Positions 25,192 to 33,233 of a stretch of 64,000 nucleotides of DNA are shown here, in pieces. A model generated the notes under the pieces. That model was not told the origin of the DNA and searched no databases. It worked only from the letters and a program-made list of their open reading frames with translations. Each line of letters begins with the position of its first letter. The stretch's first letter is position 1. The stretch is from Aquipseudomonas alcaligenes MRY13-0052 (GTDB taxonomy: Bacteria > Pseudomonadota > Gammaproteobacteria > Pseudomonadales > Pseudomonadaceae), in contig BATO01000010.1 of NCBI GenBank assembly GCA_000474255.1, forward strand, positions 1-64,000. Direction: 5' to 3'. The position numbers were made by a program, and so were the translations under genes.

Positions 25192-27882
25192 CTGCGGGCG
25201 GCAGGGGTAGCGGCGCAGGCTTTCCAGCAGCAGGTGCCCGGGAATGGGCTGGTCGAACAGGTAGCCCTGGCCGACGTCGCAGCGCTGGCGGCGGAGGAAG
25301 GCCAGCTGGGAGGCGCTCTCGATGCCTTCGGCGACGACCTTGAGCTTGAGGTTGTGGGCCATGGCGATCACCGCGGAGGTGATTTCCATGTCGTCCTGGT
25401 TGTCGGGGATGTCCTTGATGAAGCTGCGGTCGATCTTGATGACGTCGATCGGGAACTTCTTCAGGTAGCTGAGGGACGAGTAGCCGGTGCCGAAGTCGTC
25501 CATGGCCAGGGTCAGGCCTAGGGTCTTGAGACGGTTGAGCTGGTGCTTGGTGTCGTCGGTGGCTTCCAGCAGCAGGCCTTCGGTCAGTTCCAGTTCCAGC
25601 AGGCCCGGGGGCAGTTGCTCCTCGTGGAGGATGGCGGCGATGGAGCCCACCAGGTCCGGGTCGCTGAACTGCTTGGGCGAGAGGTTGATCGCCACCTGCA
25701 CATCGCCCATGCCCGAGGCGCTGAGGCGCCGGCTCATGCGACAGGCTTCGCGGATCACCCATTTGCCGATGGGGATGATCATCCCGGTTTCCTCGGCGAC
25801 GCTGATGAACTGGTCGGGGCGGATCATGCCGCGCTCCGGGTGCTGCCAGCGCAGCAGCGCCTCCATGCCCAGCAGTTGCCCGGACTTGAGGCACAGCTTG
25901 GGCTGGTAGAAGACTTCCAGCTCGTTCTGTGCCAGGGCGCGGCGCAGGTTGTTCTCGACGAACAGCTTGTAGCTGGCCTCGGCGTTGAGGGTTTCGGTGA
26001 ACAGTTGCAGCTGGTGCTTGCCGTTGGCCTTGGCCTTGTGCAGGGCGAGGCCGGCGTGCTTCATCAGGGTCTGCGGATCACGCCCATGCTGGGGCGCGCA
26101 GGCCAGGCCCAGGGAGCCGGTGACGCTGATCAGTTGGTTGTCGACGAACAGCGGCTTGTCGAGGGTGTGGAGGATCTGCCCGGCGGTCTTCTGCCCGCTC
26201 TCCAGGTCGGCGCCATCGAGCAGCACGGCGAATTCGTTGCTGGCGAAGCGCGCGAGGATGTCGCCCTGGCCGAGGGTGTTGCGCAGCCGGCGGGCGAGGC
26301 TGACCAGCAGTTTGTCGCCGGTCTGGTGGCCGAGGCTGTCGTTGATGCGCTTGAAGTTGTCGATGTCCACCAGCAGCAGGCAGAGGGGCGACTCGTGGTC
26401 GCTCTGGAAGCGCTCTTCGAGGCTGCGGATGAAGTAGGGACGGTTGCCCAGCCCGGTGAGGTTGTCGGTGTAGGCCAGCTTCTCGATGCGCTGCTGGGCC
26501 AGCTTGTTGTGGGTGACGTCCTCGTAGATGCCGATGTAGTGCGTCAGTTCGCCGTTCTCGCCGAACACCTTGGAGATGGACAGCTGGCCCCAGTACGGCT
26601 CGAGGTTCTTGCGCCGGCTGCGGAACTCGCCCTGCCAACTGTTGCTGGTGGTGAGGCTGGAGCGGGCGTCGAACAGCAGGTCGCTGAGGTTTTCCAGGGC
26701 CGGCAGCTCGGAGAGGCGGCGGCCGTGGACTTCGTCGGAGCTGTACTGGGTGATGGCGGTGAAGCTGGGGTTGACGTATTCCACCAGGCCGTCGCGGTCC
26801 ACCAGCAGGAAGGCGCTGGCGCTCTGTTCGACGGCGCGCTGGAACAGGTGCAGGGCGTTGGTGGCGTCGAGGCGTTGCTGGTTGACCAGAACCTGGGCGA
26901 ACTGGTCGGCCAGCTCGCCGGCGAAGGCGATTTCATCGGTCTGCCAGACGCGCTGGCCGCCGGTGTGTTCCAGGCAAAGCACGCCGACCACCTCGCCACC
27001 GATGCGCACGCTGGCATCGAGCAGGGCGACCACACCCTGGGGCTTGAGGTAGTCGTCCACCAGCTCGATGGTGCGCGGGTCGCGCTGGGCGTTGTGGGCG
27101 TCGATGGCGCGGCCGCTGTGCAGGGCTTCGAGGTACTGCGGGTAGCGGCTGACGTCGATGGCGCCCGGGTGTTCGTGGTGGTCCTGGTCGCGCCGGTAGA
27201 GGGTGATGGCGCGCAGCAGGTCGCCATCGAACATCCACAGGGAGGCGCGGGAGACCTCGTAGGCCTCGCAGGCGGCCTGGGTGATCAGCTTGGCCGCTTC
27301 CAGGGCCGGGTCGCCGGGGCTGTAGCGGTGGCGGGCCAGGCGCACGATCAGGCTCTGCTGCGCGCGGGAGCGGATCAGGTGCTGCAGGTGGTCTTCCTGG
27401 GAGCGCTGGTAGAGATCCAGGGAGCTTTTCAGGCGCTGGTTCTGGGCTTCCAGTTCGCTGAGGCGATGGTCATCGTCTTCACGGTCGTCGACGTCCACCG
27501 GCAGCAGGTAACCGCGCAGCAGGTTGCGGCCGTGCTGCTGGAAGGCTTCGCCGAGTTCGAGGATGGTGCGCACGCCGTCGGGGGTGTGCAGGCCGTACTG
27601 CACTTGGTAGCTGGCGCTGCCGGTCAGCTGACGCTGGATTTCGTCATGCAGGCGGTAGCGCGCTTCGGGGGACATCAGGCTGGCGTAGGGCGAGCCGACC
27701 AGGGCACAGAGCTCGGTGGCCGGCAGGCCGATCTGGCGTTCGCAATTGGGGTCGAGGAACAGCAGCGCCCAGCTGGCCTCGTTGAGCCGCTCGAAACGCA
27801 TGAGGCCAAGCCGCGAAGGGACTGGCAACTGCGTCACAACCTCGGCCACCGTACGGCTGGCGGCATCGGGATGGCTTTTCAT
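25186..27882 (-). CDS. dipA: Cyclic-di-GMP phosphodiesterase DipA (PAS-GAF-PAS-GGDEF-EAL)
   Basis: 898 residues. The order is an N-terminal PAS (about 20-130), a coiled coil (140-175), GAF (about 185-335), PAS (about 345-465), a degenerate GGDEF (about 470-640) and EAL (about 645-898). The diguanylate cyclase signature reads ASNEF (near 545) instead of GGDEF, so that domain should not make c-di-GMP. The EAL domain is intact: [30 protein letters not shown] and AEGIE. The domain order and place match P. aeruginosa DipA/Pch (PA5017), a phosphodiesterase required for biofilm dispersion and involved in asymmetric c-di-GMP at division. It is divergent from the small secreted protein gene. Confidence 0.94.
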   Translation of the reverse strand: MKSHPDAASRTVAEVVTQLPVPSRLGLMRFERLNEASWALLFLDPNCERQIGLPATELCALVGSPYASLMSPEARYRLHDEIQRQLTGSASYQVQYGLHTPDGVRTILELGEAFQQHGRNLLRGYLLPVDVDDREDDDHRLSELEAQNQRLKSSLDLYQRSQEDHLQHLIRSRAQQSLIVRLARHRYSPGDPALEAAKLITQAACEAYEVSRASLWMFDGDLLRAITLYRRDQDHHEHPGAIDVSRYPQYLEALHSGRAIDAHNAQRDPRTIELVDDYLKPQGVVALLDASVRIGGEVVGVLCLEHTGGQRVWQTDEIAFAGELADQFAQVLVNQQRLDATNALHLFQRAVEQSASAFLLVDRDGLVEYVNPSFTAITQYSSDEVHGRRLSELPALENLSDLLFDARSSLTTSNSWQGEFRSRRKNLEPYWGQLSISKVFGENGELTHYIGIYEDVTHNKLAQQRIEKLAYTDNLTGLGNRPYFIRSLEERFQSDHESPLCLLLVDIDNFKRINDSLGHQTGDKLLVSLARRLRNTLGQGDILARFASNEFAVLLDGADLESGQKTAGQILHTLDKPLFVDNQLISVTGSLGLACAPQHGRDPQTLMKHAGLALHKAKANGKHQLQLFTETLNAEASYKLFVENNLRRALAQNELEVFYQPKLCLKSGQLLGMEALLRWQHPERGMIRPDQFISVAEETGMIIPIGKWVIREACRMSRRLSASGMGDVQVAINLSPKQFSDPDLVGSIAAILHEEQLPPGLLELELTEGLLLEATDDTKHQLNRLKTLGLTLAMDDFGTGYSSLSYLKKFPIDVIKIDRSFIKDIPDNQDDMEITSAVIAMAHNLKLKVVAEGIESASQLAFLRRQRCDVGQGYLFDQPIPGHLLLESLRRYPCRPQP

Positions 27883-27953
27883 CGGGCGGGTGGGTTCCAG
27901 TATGCTGACCGAGTCGGGCCTCGGCCCACTTCATATTATGGCGTCGGGCAAGG

Positions 27954-28490
27954 GTGCATCATGCAGATGGGGCTGACAAGACAACTTGGTGGGGCTTTGG
28001 TGCTATGTGGGCTGTTTTTTTATCACCGGTCTCGGTGGCCGCTCCTGAGCCTGTTCTCAGCAGCGCCGAACAGACCCGTTACCTGACGGAAATCAAGCGT
28101 CTCTACCTGACCGACGACGAGCGCAAGGCGCTGTTTGCGCATACCAATGCGCTGCTCAGGAGCTACGCCCTGAGCGCCGGCTACCAGGTGGGTTCCAGCG
28201 ACCGCCGCGACCTGGAGTACCAGGTGAGCCTGGCCAAGCCGGGAGAGTTGATGCTGCGCGAAGAGGTGCGTGCCACCTCGGGCACCGGGGTTTCGGTACG
28301 CAACCGTTTGCTGCCGGTGTTCGGCGTCGATCCGAGCATCAGCTACGCGTGCCCTCGCGAAGGCCAGGCCTGTGTGCTCAACGTGCCCGGCTCCACGGAA
28401 CCGATGCTGACCATCGTCCGGGATCTCGATGGCGCCGGACAACTGGCCAAGGCCTTCAGCTTCCTGATCCGCAATCTGCAGAAGGGCTGA
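27954..28490 (+). CDS. Small exported protein of unknown function, probably with a 5' frameshift in a T-run
   Basis: The uninterrupted frame starts with GTG at 27954 (178 residues). A better-looking start is ATG 27961, with AAGG seven bases upstream. Its frame encodes MQMGLTRQLGGALVLCGLFF and is broken at the T7 run 28015-28021. With eight T it would continue into LSPVSVAAPEP, giving a classical signal peptide with cleavage after VAA. The mature part (about 145 residues) has two cysteines close together (YACPREGQACVL), suggesting a disulfide, and no domain I recognise. PAO1 has a gene in the corresponding place. Either a homopolymer sequencing error or a phase-variable start is possible. Confidence 0.7.
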   Translation: MHHADGADKTTWWGFGAMWAVFLSPVSVAAPEPVLSSAEQTRYLTEIKRLYLTDDERKALFAHTNALLRSYALSAGYQVGSSDRRDLEYQVSLAKPGELMLREEVRATSGTGVSVRNRLLPVFGVDPSISYACPREGQACVLNVPGSTEPMLTIVRDLDGAGQLAKAFSFLIRNLQKG

Positions 28491-28628
28491 CCTGGCTGCA
28501 GCGACGAAGCCCATCGGCACCGGCTGATGGGCTGCGTGCCTTTCCTCCTTTCTGAACGCACGATACGGGCTGCCGTAGGACGACGCCTGGGCGATGGTCG
28601 TGGGTTTCCTTCAGTGGTATTTCCAGGC

Positions 28629-28655
28629 AAAAAAACCCCGCCTAAAGGGGCGGGG
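28629..28655 (-). terminator. Intrinsic terminator of the aceEF operon
   Basis: On the minus strand, CCCCGCC-CCTTTA-GGCGGGG makes a 7-bp stem followed by seven T, 41 bp behind the aceF stop. The small exported-protein gene ends at 28490 on the other strand, so this region separates convergent transcripts. Confidence 0.9.
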
Positions 28656-28695
28656 TCGAGGTGCGAGCGTGGCGTGCTCGCGATGAAGCAAAGGT

Positions 28696-30339
28696 TTACA
28701 GCAGCATGGTGCGGATATCCGCCAGCACGTCGCCCAGGCGCTTGGTGAAGCGCGCGGCGGCGGCGCCGTTGATCACGCGGTGGTCATAGGACAGCGACAG
28801 CGGCAGCATCAGGCGCGGCTGGAAGGCCTTGCCGTCCCAGACCGGCTGGATGGTGGCCTTGGACACGCCGAGAATCGCCACTTCGGGCGCGTTGACGATC
28901 GGCGTGAAGCCGGTGCCGCCAATGTGGCCGAGGCTGGAGATGGTGAAGCAGGCGCCTTGCATGTCGTCCGCCGAGAGCTTCTTGGTCCGGGCCTTCTCGG
29001 CCAGGGCAGCAGCTTCGGCCGCCAGTTGCAGCAGGCTCTTCTGGTCGACGTTGCGGATCACCGGGACCAGCAGGCCGTCCGGGGTGTCCACGGCGAAGCC
29101 GATATGCACGTACTTCTTGCGGATCAGCGCCTTGCCACTGGGGGCCAGGGAGCTGTTGAAGTCCGGCAATTCCTTGAGCAGGTAGGCGCAGGCTTTCAGC
29201 AGCAGCGGCAGCACGGTCAGCTTGACGCCGGCCTTCTCGGCCACGGCTTTCTGGGCGACGCGGAAGGCTTCCAGCTCGGTGATGTCGGAAGAGTCGAACT
29301 GGGTCACGTGCGGGACGTTGAGCCAGCTGCGGTGCAGGTTGGCGGCGCCGACCTGCATCAGGCGGGTCATCGCCACTTCTTCGATTTCACCGAACTTGCT
29401 GAAGTCCACGGTGGGGATCGGCGGAATGCCGGCACCGCCGGTGGCGCCTGCGGCAGCGGCCTCCTTGGACTTCTGCATCACGGCCTTGACGTAGGCTTGC
29501 ACGTCTTCCTTGAGCACGCGGCCGTGCGGGCCGGTCGCGGTGACCGCGCCCAGCTCGACGCCGAATTCACGGGCCAGTTGGCGCACCGCCGGGCCGGCAT
29601 GGACCTTGGCACCGTTGGAGCGGGCCGGGGCGCCGGCGCTGCCGGCGGCAGCGGCCGACAGCGAGGCGATGGCATTGACCTCGGCGGCAACGGCCGGGCT
29701 GGCGCCTGCCGGTACGCGATGGACCGGTTGGCTGTCCTGCGCGGCAGGGGCCGGAGCGGCGGCCGGGGCGGAACCCTGGGTGCGTAGCTTGAGGATCAGG
29801 TCGCCGGTGCCGACTTCGGCGTCCAGCTTGACCACGATGCTCTCGACCACGCCAGCGGCGGGCGAGGGGATCTCCATGCTGGCCTTGTCGGATTCCAGGG
29901 TGATCAGGCTTTGGTCGGCTTCGACGCGATCGCCGGCCTTGACCAGCACTTCGATGACCTTGGCCTTGCTGTCGGAGCCGATGTCCGGGACGTGAACGTC
30001 CTGGACGCTTTCACTGGCGGGGGCTGCCGGTGCCGGTGCGGCAGCGGGCTTCTCTTCCGCCTTGGGGGCGGCAGCCGGTGCCTGGGCCGCGGGAGCCGCA
30101 GCGGCGGCGCCCTCGACGTCCAGTTCGATCAGGTCGTCGCCTTCCTTGAGGCGGTCGCCGATCTTCACCTTCAGGCTCTTCACCACGCCGGCCTTGGGCG
30201 AGGGGACTTCCATGCTGGCCTTGTCGGATTCCAGGGTGACGAGGCTCTGGTCGGCTTCGACGCGGTCGCCAACCTTGACCAGAATCTCGATCACTTCGCC
30301 TTCGCCGCCGATATCGGGTACGCGGATCAACTCACTCAC
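28696..30339 (-). CDS. aceF: Pyruvate dehydrogenase E2, dihydrolipoamide acetyltransferase
   Basis: 547 residues. Two N-terminal lipoyl domains have lipoylated lysines in LESDKASME (about residues 41 and 163), joined by Ala/Pro-rich flexible linkers. The peripheral-subunit-binding domain is AVRQLAREFGVELG (about 251-264), and the C-terminal acetyltransferase domain has the catalytic DHRVING (about 518-524). It forms the core of the pyruvate dehydrogenase complex, passing acetyl groups from E1 to CoA. It lies 11 bp behind aceE. Two rather than three lipoyl domains is the usual Pseudomonas state. Confidence 0.96.
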   Translation of the reverse strand: MSELIRVPDIGGEGEVIEILVKVGDRVEADQSLVTLESDKASMEVPSPKAGVVKSLKVKIGDRLKEGDDLIELDVEGAAAAAPAAQAPAAAPKAEEKPAAAPAPAAPASESVQDVHVPDIGSDSKAKVIEVLVKAGDRVEADQSLITLESDKASMEIPSPAAGVVESIVVKLDAEVGTGDLILKLRTQGSAPAAAPAPAAQDSQPVHRVPAGASPAVAAEVNAIASLSAAAAGSAGAPARSNGAKVHAGPAVRQLAREFGVELGAVTATGPHGRVLKEDVQAYVKAVMQKSKEAAAAGATGGAGIPPIPTVDFSKFGEIEEVAMTRLMQVGAANLHRSWLNVPHVTQFDSSDITELEAFRVAQKAVAEKAGVKLTVLPLLLKACAYLLKELPDFNSSLAPSGKALIRKKYVHIGFAVDTPDGLLVPVIRNVDQKSLLQLAAEAAALAEKARTKKLSADDMQGACFTISSLGHIGGTGFTPIVNAPEVAILGVSKATIQPVWDGKAFQPRLMLPLSLSYDHRVINGAAAARFTKRLGDVLADIRTMLL

Positions 30340-30350
30340 AATGCGTCTCC

Positions 30351-32996
30351 TCAGCAGTCCAGGGGGTTGCGCTTATCGGGGTCGATGCCGAACTTGGCGA
30401 TGGCCTCGGCCACCACTTTCGGTTCGATGTCGCCGCGATCCGCGAGGGCTTCCAGTGCCGCCAGGACAACCCAGTAGCGGTCCACTTCGAAGAAGTGGCG
30501 CAGCTTCTTGCGGCTGTCGCTGCGGCCGAAGCCGTCGGTACCCAGGACCTTGAATTCCTTGCTCGGCACCCACTGACGAATCTGTTCGGCGAACAGCTTC
30601 ATGTAGTCGGTGGAGGCCACGACCGGACCCTTGCGGCCATTCAGGCACTGCTCGACGTAGGTCGACTTGGGCTTCTGGCCCGGGTGCAGGCGGTTGTGGC
30701 GCTCGATGGCCAGGCCATCGCGGCGCAGTTCGTTGAAGCTGGTGACGCTCCAGACATCGGCGCCGACGTTGAACTCGTCGCGGAGGATCTTCGCCGCTTC
30801 GCGGACTTCGCGCAGGATGGTGCCCGAGCCCAGCAGCTGCACGTGGTGCGCGGCTTCCTTCTTGTCCTCTTCGAGCAGGTACATGCCCTTGATGATGCCT
30901 TCCTCGACACCGGCCGGCATGGCGGGCTGGGTGTAGGCCTCGTTCATCACGGTGATGTAGTAGAAGACGTCCTGCTGCTCTTCGGTCATCTGGCGCATGC
31001 CTTCGCGGATGATCACCGCGAGTTCATAGCCATAGGTGGGGTCGAAGGTGCGGCAGTTGGGGATGGTGCCGGCCAGCATGTGGCTGTGGCCGTCCTCGTG
31101 CTGCAGGCCTTCGCCGTTGAGCGTGGTGCGGCCGGCGGTGCCGCCGATCAGGAAGCCACGGGTACGGCTGTCGCCAGCGGCCCAGGCCAGGTCGCCGATA
31201 CGCTGGAAGCCGAACATCGAATAGAAGATGTAGAACGGCAGCATCGGCTGGTTGTGGCTGGAGTAGGAGGTGCCGGCGGCGATGAAGGAGCTCATGGCGC
31301 CCGCTTCGTTGATGCCTTCCTCGAGGATCTGGCCCTTCTTGTCCTCGCGATAGAACATCACCTGGTCCTTGTCGACGGGCTCGTAGAGCTGGCCGACGGA
31401 GGAGTAGATGCCCAATTGGCGGAACATGCCTTCCATACCGAAGGTACGGGCTTCGTCCGGGATGATGGGGACGATGCGCTGGCCGATTTCCTTGTCCTTG
31501 ACCAGCTGCGAGAGGATCCGCACGAAGGCCATGGTGGTGGAGATTTCACGGTCGCCGGAACCGTCGAGGATGGCCTTGAGGGTATCCAGCGGCGGGGTCG
31601 GGATGCTGAAGCTCTTGGCGCGACGCTGGGGCACGAAGCCACCCAGTGCGGCACGGCGCTCGCTCAGGTAACGGGCTTCGGCGCTGCCTTCCTCGGGTTT
31701 GAAGAAGGGCAGGTTCTCCAGCTCGTCGTCCTTCACCGGGATGTCGAAGCGGTCGCGGAACGACTTCAGGCTGTCGACATCGACCTTCTTGGTGTTGTGC
31801 GCGGTGTTCTTCGCTTCGCCGGCACCGGTGCCATAACCCTTGATGGTCTTGGCCAGGATGACGGTGGGCTGGTCCTTGTGGTTGACCGCCTGGTGGTAGG
31901 CCGCATAGACCTTGTACGGGTCATGGCCGCCACGGTTGAGCTTCCAGATCTCGTCGTCGGAGAGGTCGGCGACCATCGCCTTGAGCTCGGGGGTGTTGAA
32001 GAAGTGCTCACGGACGAACGCGCCGTCCTTGGCCTTGTAGTTCTGGTACTCGCCGTCGATGACTTCGTCCATGCGGCGCTGCAGGATGCCGTCGACGTCC
32101 TTGGCCAGCAGCGGGTCCCAGAAGCGACCCCAGATGACCTTGTTGACGTTCCACTGGGCGCCACGGAACACGCCTTCGAGTTCCTGGATGATCTTGCCGT
32201 TGCCGCGAACCGGGCCGTCGAGGCGCTGCAGGTTGCAGTTGATGACGAAGATCAGGTTGTCGAGCTTCTCGCGGCCGGCCAGGGAGATGGCGCCGAGGGA
32301 TTCCGGCTCGTCGCACTCGCCGTCGCCCATGAAGCACCAGACCTTCTGCTTGCCGGCGGGGATGAAGCCGCGGCTTTCCAGGTACTTCATGAAGCGTGCC
32401 TGGTAGATCGCCTGGATCGGGCCGAGGCCCATGGATACGGTGGGGAACTGCCAGAAGTCCGGCATCAGCCAGGGGTGCGGGTAGGACGACAGGCCGTTGC
32501 CATCGACTTCCTGGCGGAAGTTGTTCATCTGGTCTTCGGTGATACGGCCTTCCATGAAGGCGCGGGCGTAGACACCGGGGGAGGCGTGGCCCTGGAAGTA
32601 GATCAGGTCGCCGCCGTGTTCGTCGGTCGGGGCCTGGAAGAAGTAGTTGAAGCCGATGTCGTAGAGGGTCGCCGAGGACGCGAAGCTGGAGATGTGACCG
32701 CCCAGGTCGGAGTCCTTCAGGTTGGTGCGCATGACCATGGCCAGCGCGTTCCAGCGTACCAGCGAGCGAATGCGGCGTTCCATGAACAGGTCGCCAGGCA
32801 TGCGTGCTTCGTGGGTGACGGGGATCGTGTTGCGATAGGGCGTGGTGATGGCATAGGGAAGCTGCGAACCGCTACGGGTAGCGAGTTCACCCATACGGGT
32901 CATCAGGTAGTGCGCGCGGTCTTCGCCTTCTTTGTCGAGAACCGATTCCAGGGCGTCCAGCCATTCCTGGGTTTCGACGGGATCGAGGTCTTGCAT
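30351..32996 (-). CDS. aceE: Pyruvate dehydrogenase E1 component (homodimeric type)
   Basis: 881 residues, the normal length for the homodimeric E1. The thiamine-diphosphate motif begins at GDGECDEPES (about 222-231) and ends with NCNLQRLDG. DLIYFQGHASPG and the C-terminal GTDGFGRSDSR are also typical. It decarboxylates pyruvate and reductively acetylates the lipoyl groups of AceF. It is the first gene of aceE-aceF. A candidate promoter (33112-33140) and two palindromic operator-like sites lie upstream, consistent with control by a pyruvate- or acyl-responsive GntR-type repressor. Confidence 0.97.
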   Translation of the reverse strand: MQDLDPVETQEWLDALESVLDKEGEDRAHYLMTRMGELATRSGSQLPYAITTPYRNTIPVTHEARMPGDLFMERRIRSLVRWNALAMVMRTNLKDSDLGGHISSFASSATLYDIGFNYFFQAPTDEHGGDLIYFQGHASPGVYARAFMEGRITEDQMNNFRQEVDGNGLSSYPHPWLMPDFWQFPTVSMGLGPIQAIYQARFMKYLESRGFIPAGKQKVWCFMGDGECDEPESLGAISLAGREKLDNLIFVINCNLQRLDGPVRGNGKIIQELEGVFRGAQWNVNKVIWGRFWDPLLAKDVDGILQRRMDEVIDGEYQNYKAKDGAFVREHFFNTPELKAMVADLSDDEIWKLNRGGHDPYKVYAAYHQAVNHKDQPTVILAKTIKGYGTGAGEAKNTAHNTKKVDVDSLKSFRDRFDIPVKDDELENLPFFKPEEGSAEARYLSERRAALGGFVPQRRAKSFSIPTPPLDTLKAILDGSGDREISTTMAFVRILSQLVKDKEIGQRIVPIIPDEARTFGMEGMFRQLGIYSSVGQLYEPVDKDQVMFYREDKKGQILEEGINEAGAMSSFIAAGTSYSSHNQPMLPFYIFYSMFGFQRIGDLAWAAGDSRTRGFLIGGTAGRTTLNGEGLQHEDGHSHMLAGTIPNCRTFDPTYGYELAVIIREGMRQMTEEQQDVFYYITVMNEAYTQPAMPAGVEEGIIKGMYLLEEDKKEAAHHVQLLGSGTILREVREAAKILRDEFNVGADVWSVTSFNELRRDGLAIERHNRLHPGQKPKSTYVEQCLNGRKGPVVASTDYMKLFAEQIRQWVPSKEFKVLGTDGFGRSDSRKKLRHFFEVDRYWVVLAALEALADRGDIEPKVVAEAIAKFGIDPDKRNPLDC

Positions 32997-33107
32997 GGCT
33001 TGCTCCAGGGCGGAAAGGCTTCCAGAATCGGACGCCTATGTTCACTGCCAGCCTTTTGGGCGGGCAGAAGCTAATTCTTGGATTTACCGGGGGTCGAACC
33101 GGCCTTG

Positions 33108-33122
33108 TGTAGTTTTACTACA
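33108..33122. promoter_or_regulatory. GntR/FadR-type operator 1 upstream of aceE
   Basis: TGTAGT-TTT-ACTACA is a perfect 15-bp palindrome with the GT-N3-AC core of the FadR/PdhR branch of GntR regulators. It overlaps the candidate -10 of aceE on the minus strand, where binding would block RNA polymerase. Confidence 0.7.
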
Positions 33123-33140
33123 TTTCGACGGCCGTTTCAG
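33112..33140 (-). promoter_or_regulatory. Candidate aceE promoter
   Basis: On the minus strand, CTGAAA (33135-33140) and TAAAAC (33112-33117) are spaced by 17 bp and would start transcription about 109 bp upstream of the aceE ATG. Both hexamers match the sigma-70 consensus at four of six positions, so the call is modest. The overlap with operator 1 is its main support. Confidence 0.35.
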
Positions 33141-33159
33141 CACTCTGGACACAATCTTT

Positions 33160-33174
33160 CGTAGTAAAACTACA
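33160..33174. promoter_or_regulatory. GntR/FadR-type operator 2 between aceE and glnE
   Basis: C-GTAGT-AAA-ACTAC-A is a second copy of the palindrome (13 of 15 positions symmetric), 52 bp centre to centre from the first, close to five helical turns. The same protein could bind both on one DNA face. It is also 60 bp upstream of the glnE ATG. Confidence 0.65.
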
Positions 33175-33233
33175 GATGGGCGGTGCAAGGCCAGCAACCA
33201 CAGGCCCGGCGTACGCCGATCACAGGATAGACC

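Noticed and set aside
25088-25894. msrA fused to dipA as one long frame
   Set aside because: The open frame continues upstream of the msrA ATG only because the antisense-like third-position bias of dipA lacks stops; the normal MsrA start has its own ribosome site.
33123-33159. Plus-strand sigma-70 promoter of glnE between the two operators
   Set aside because: The best -35/-10 candidates (TTCGAC and CACAAT) are 20 bp apart, too far for a confident call.
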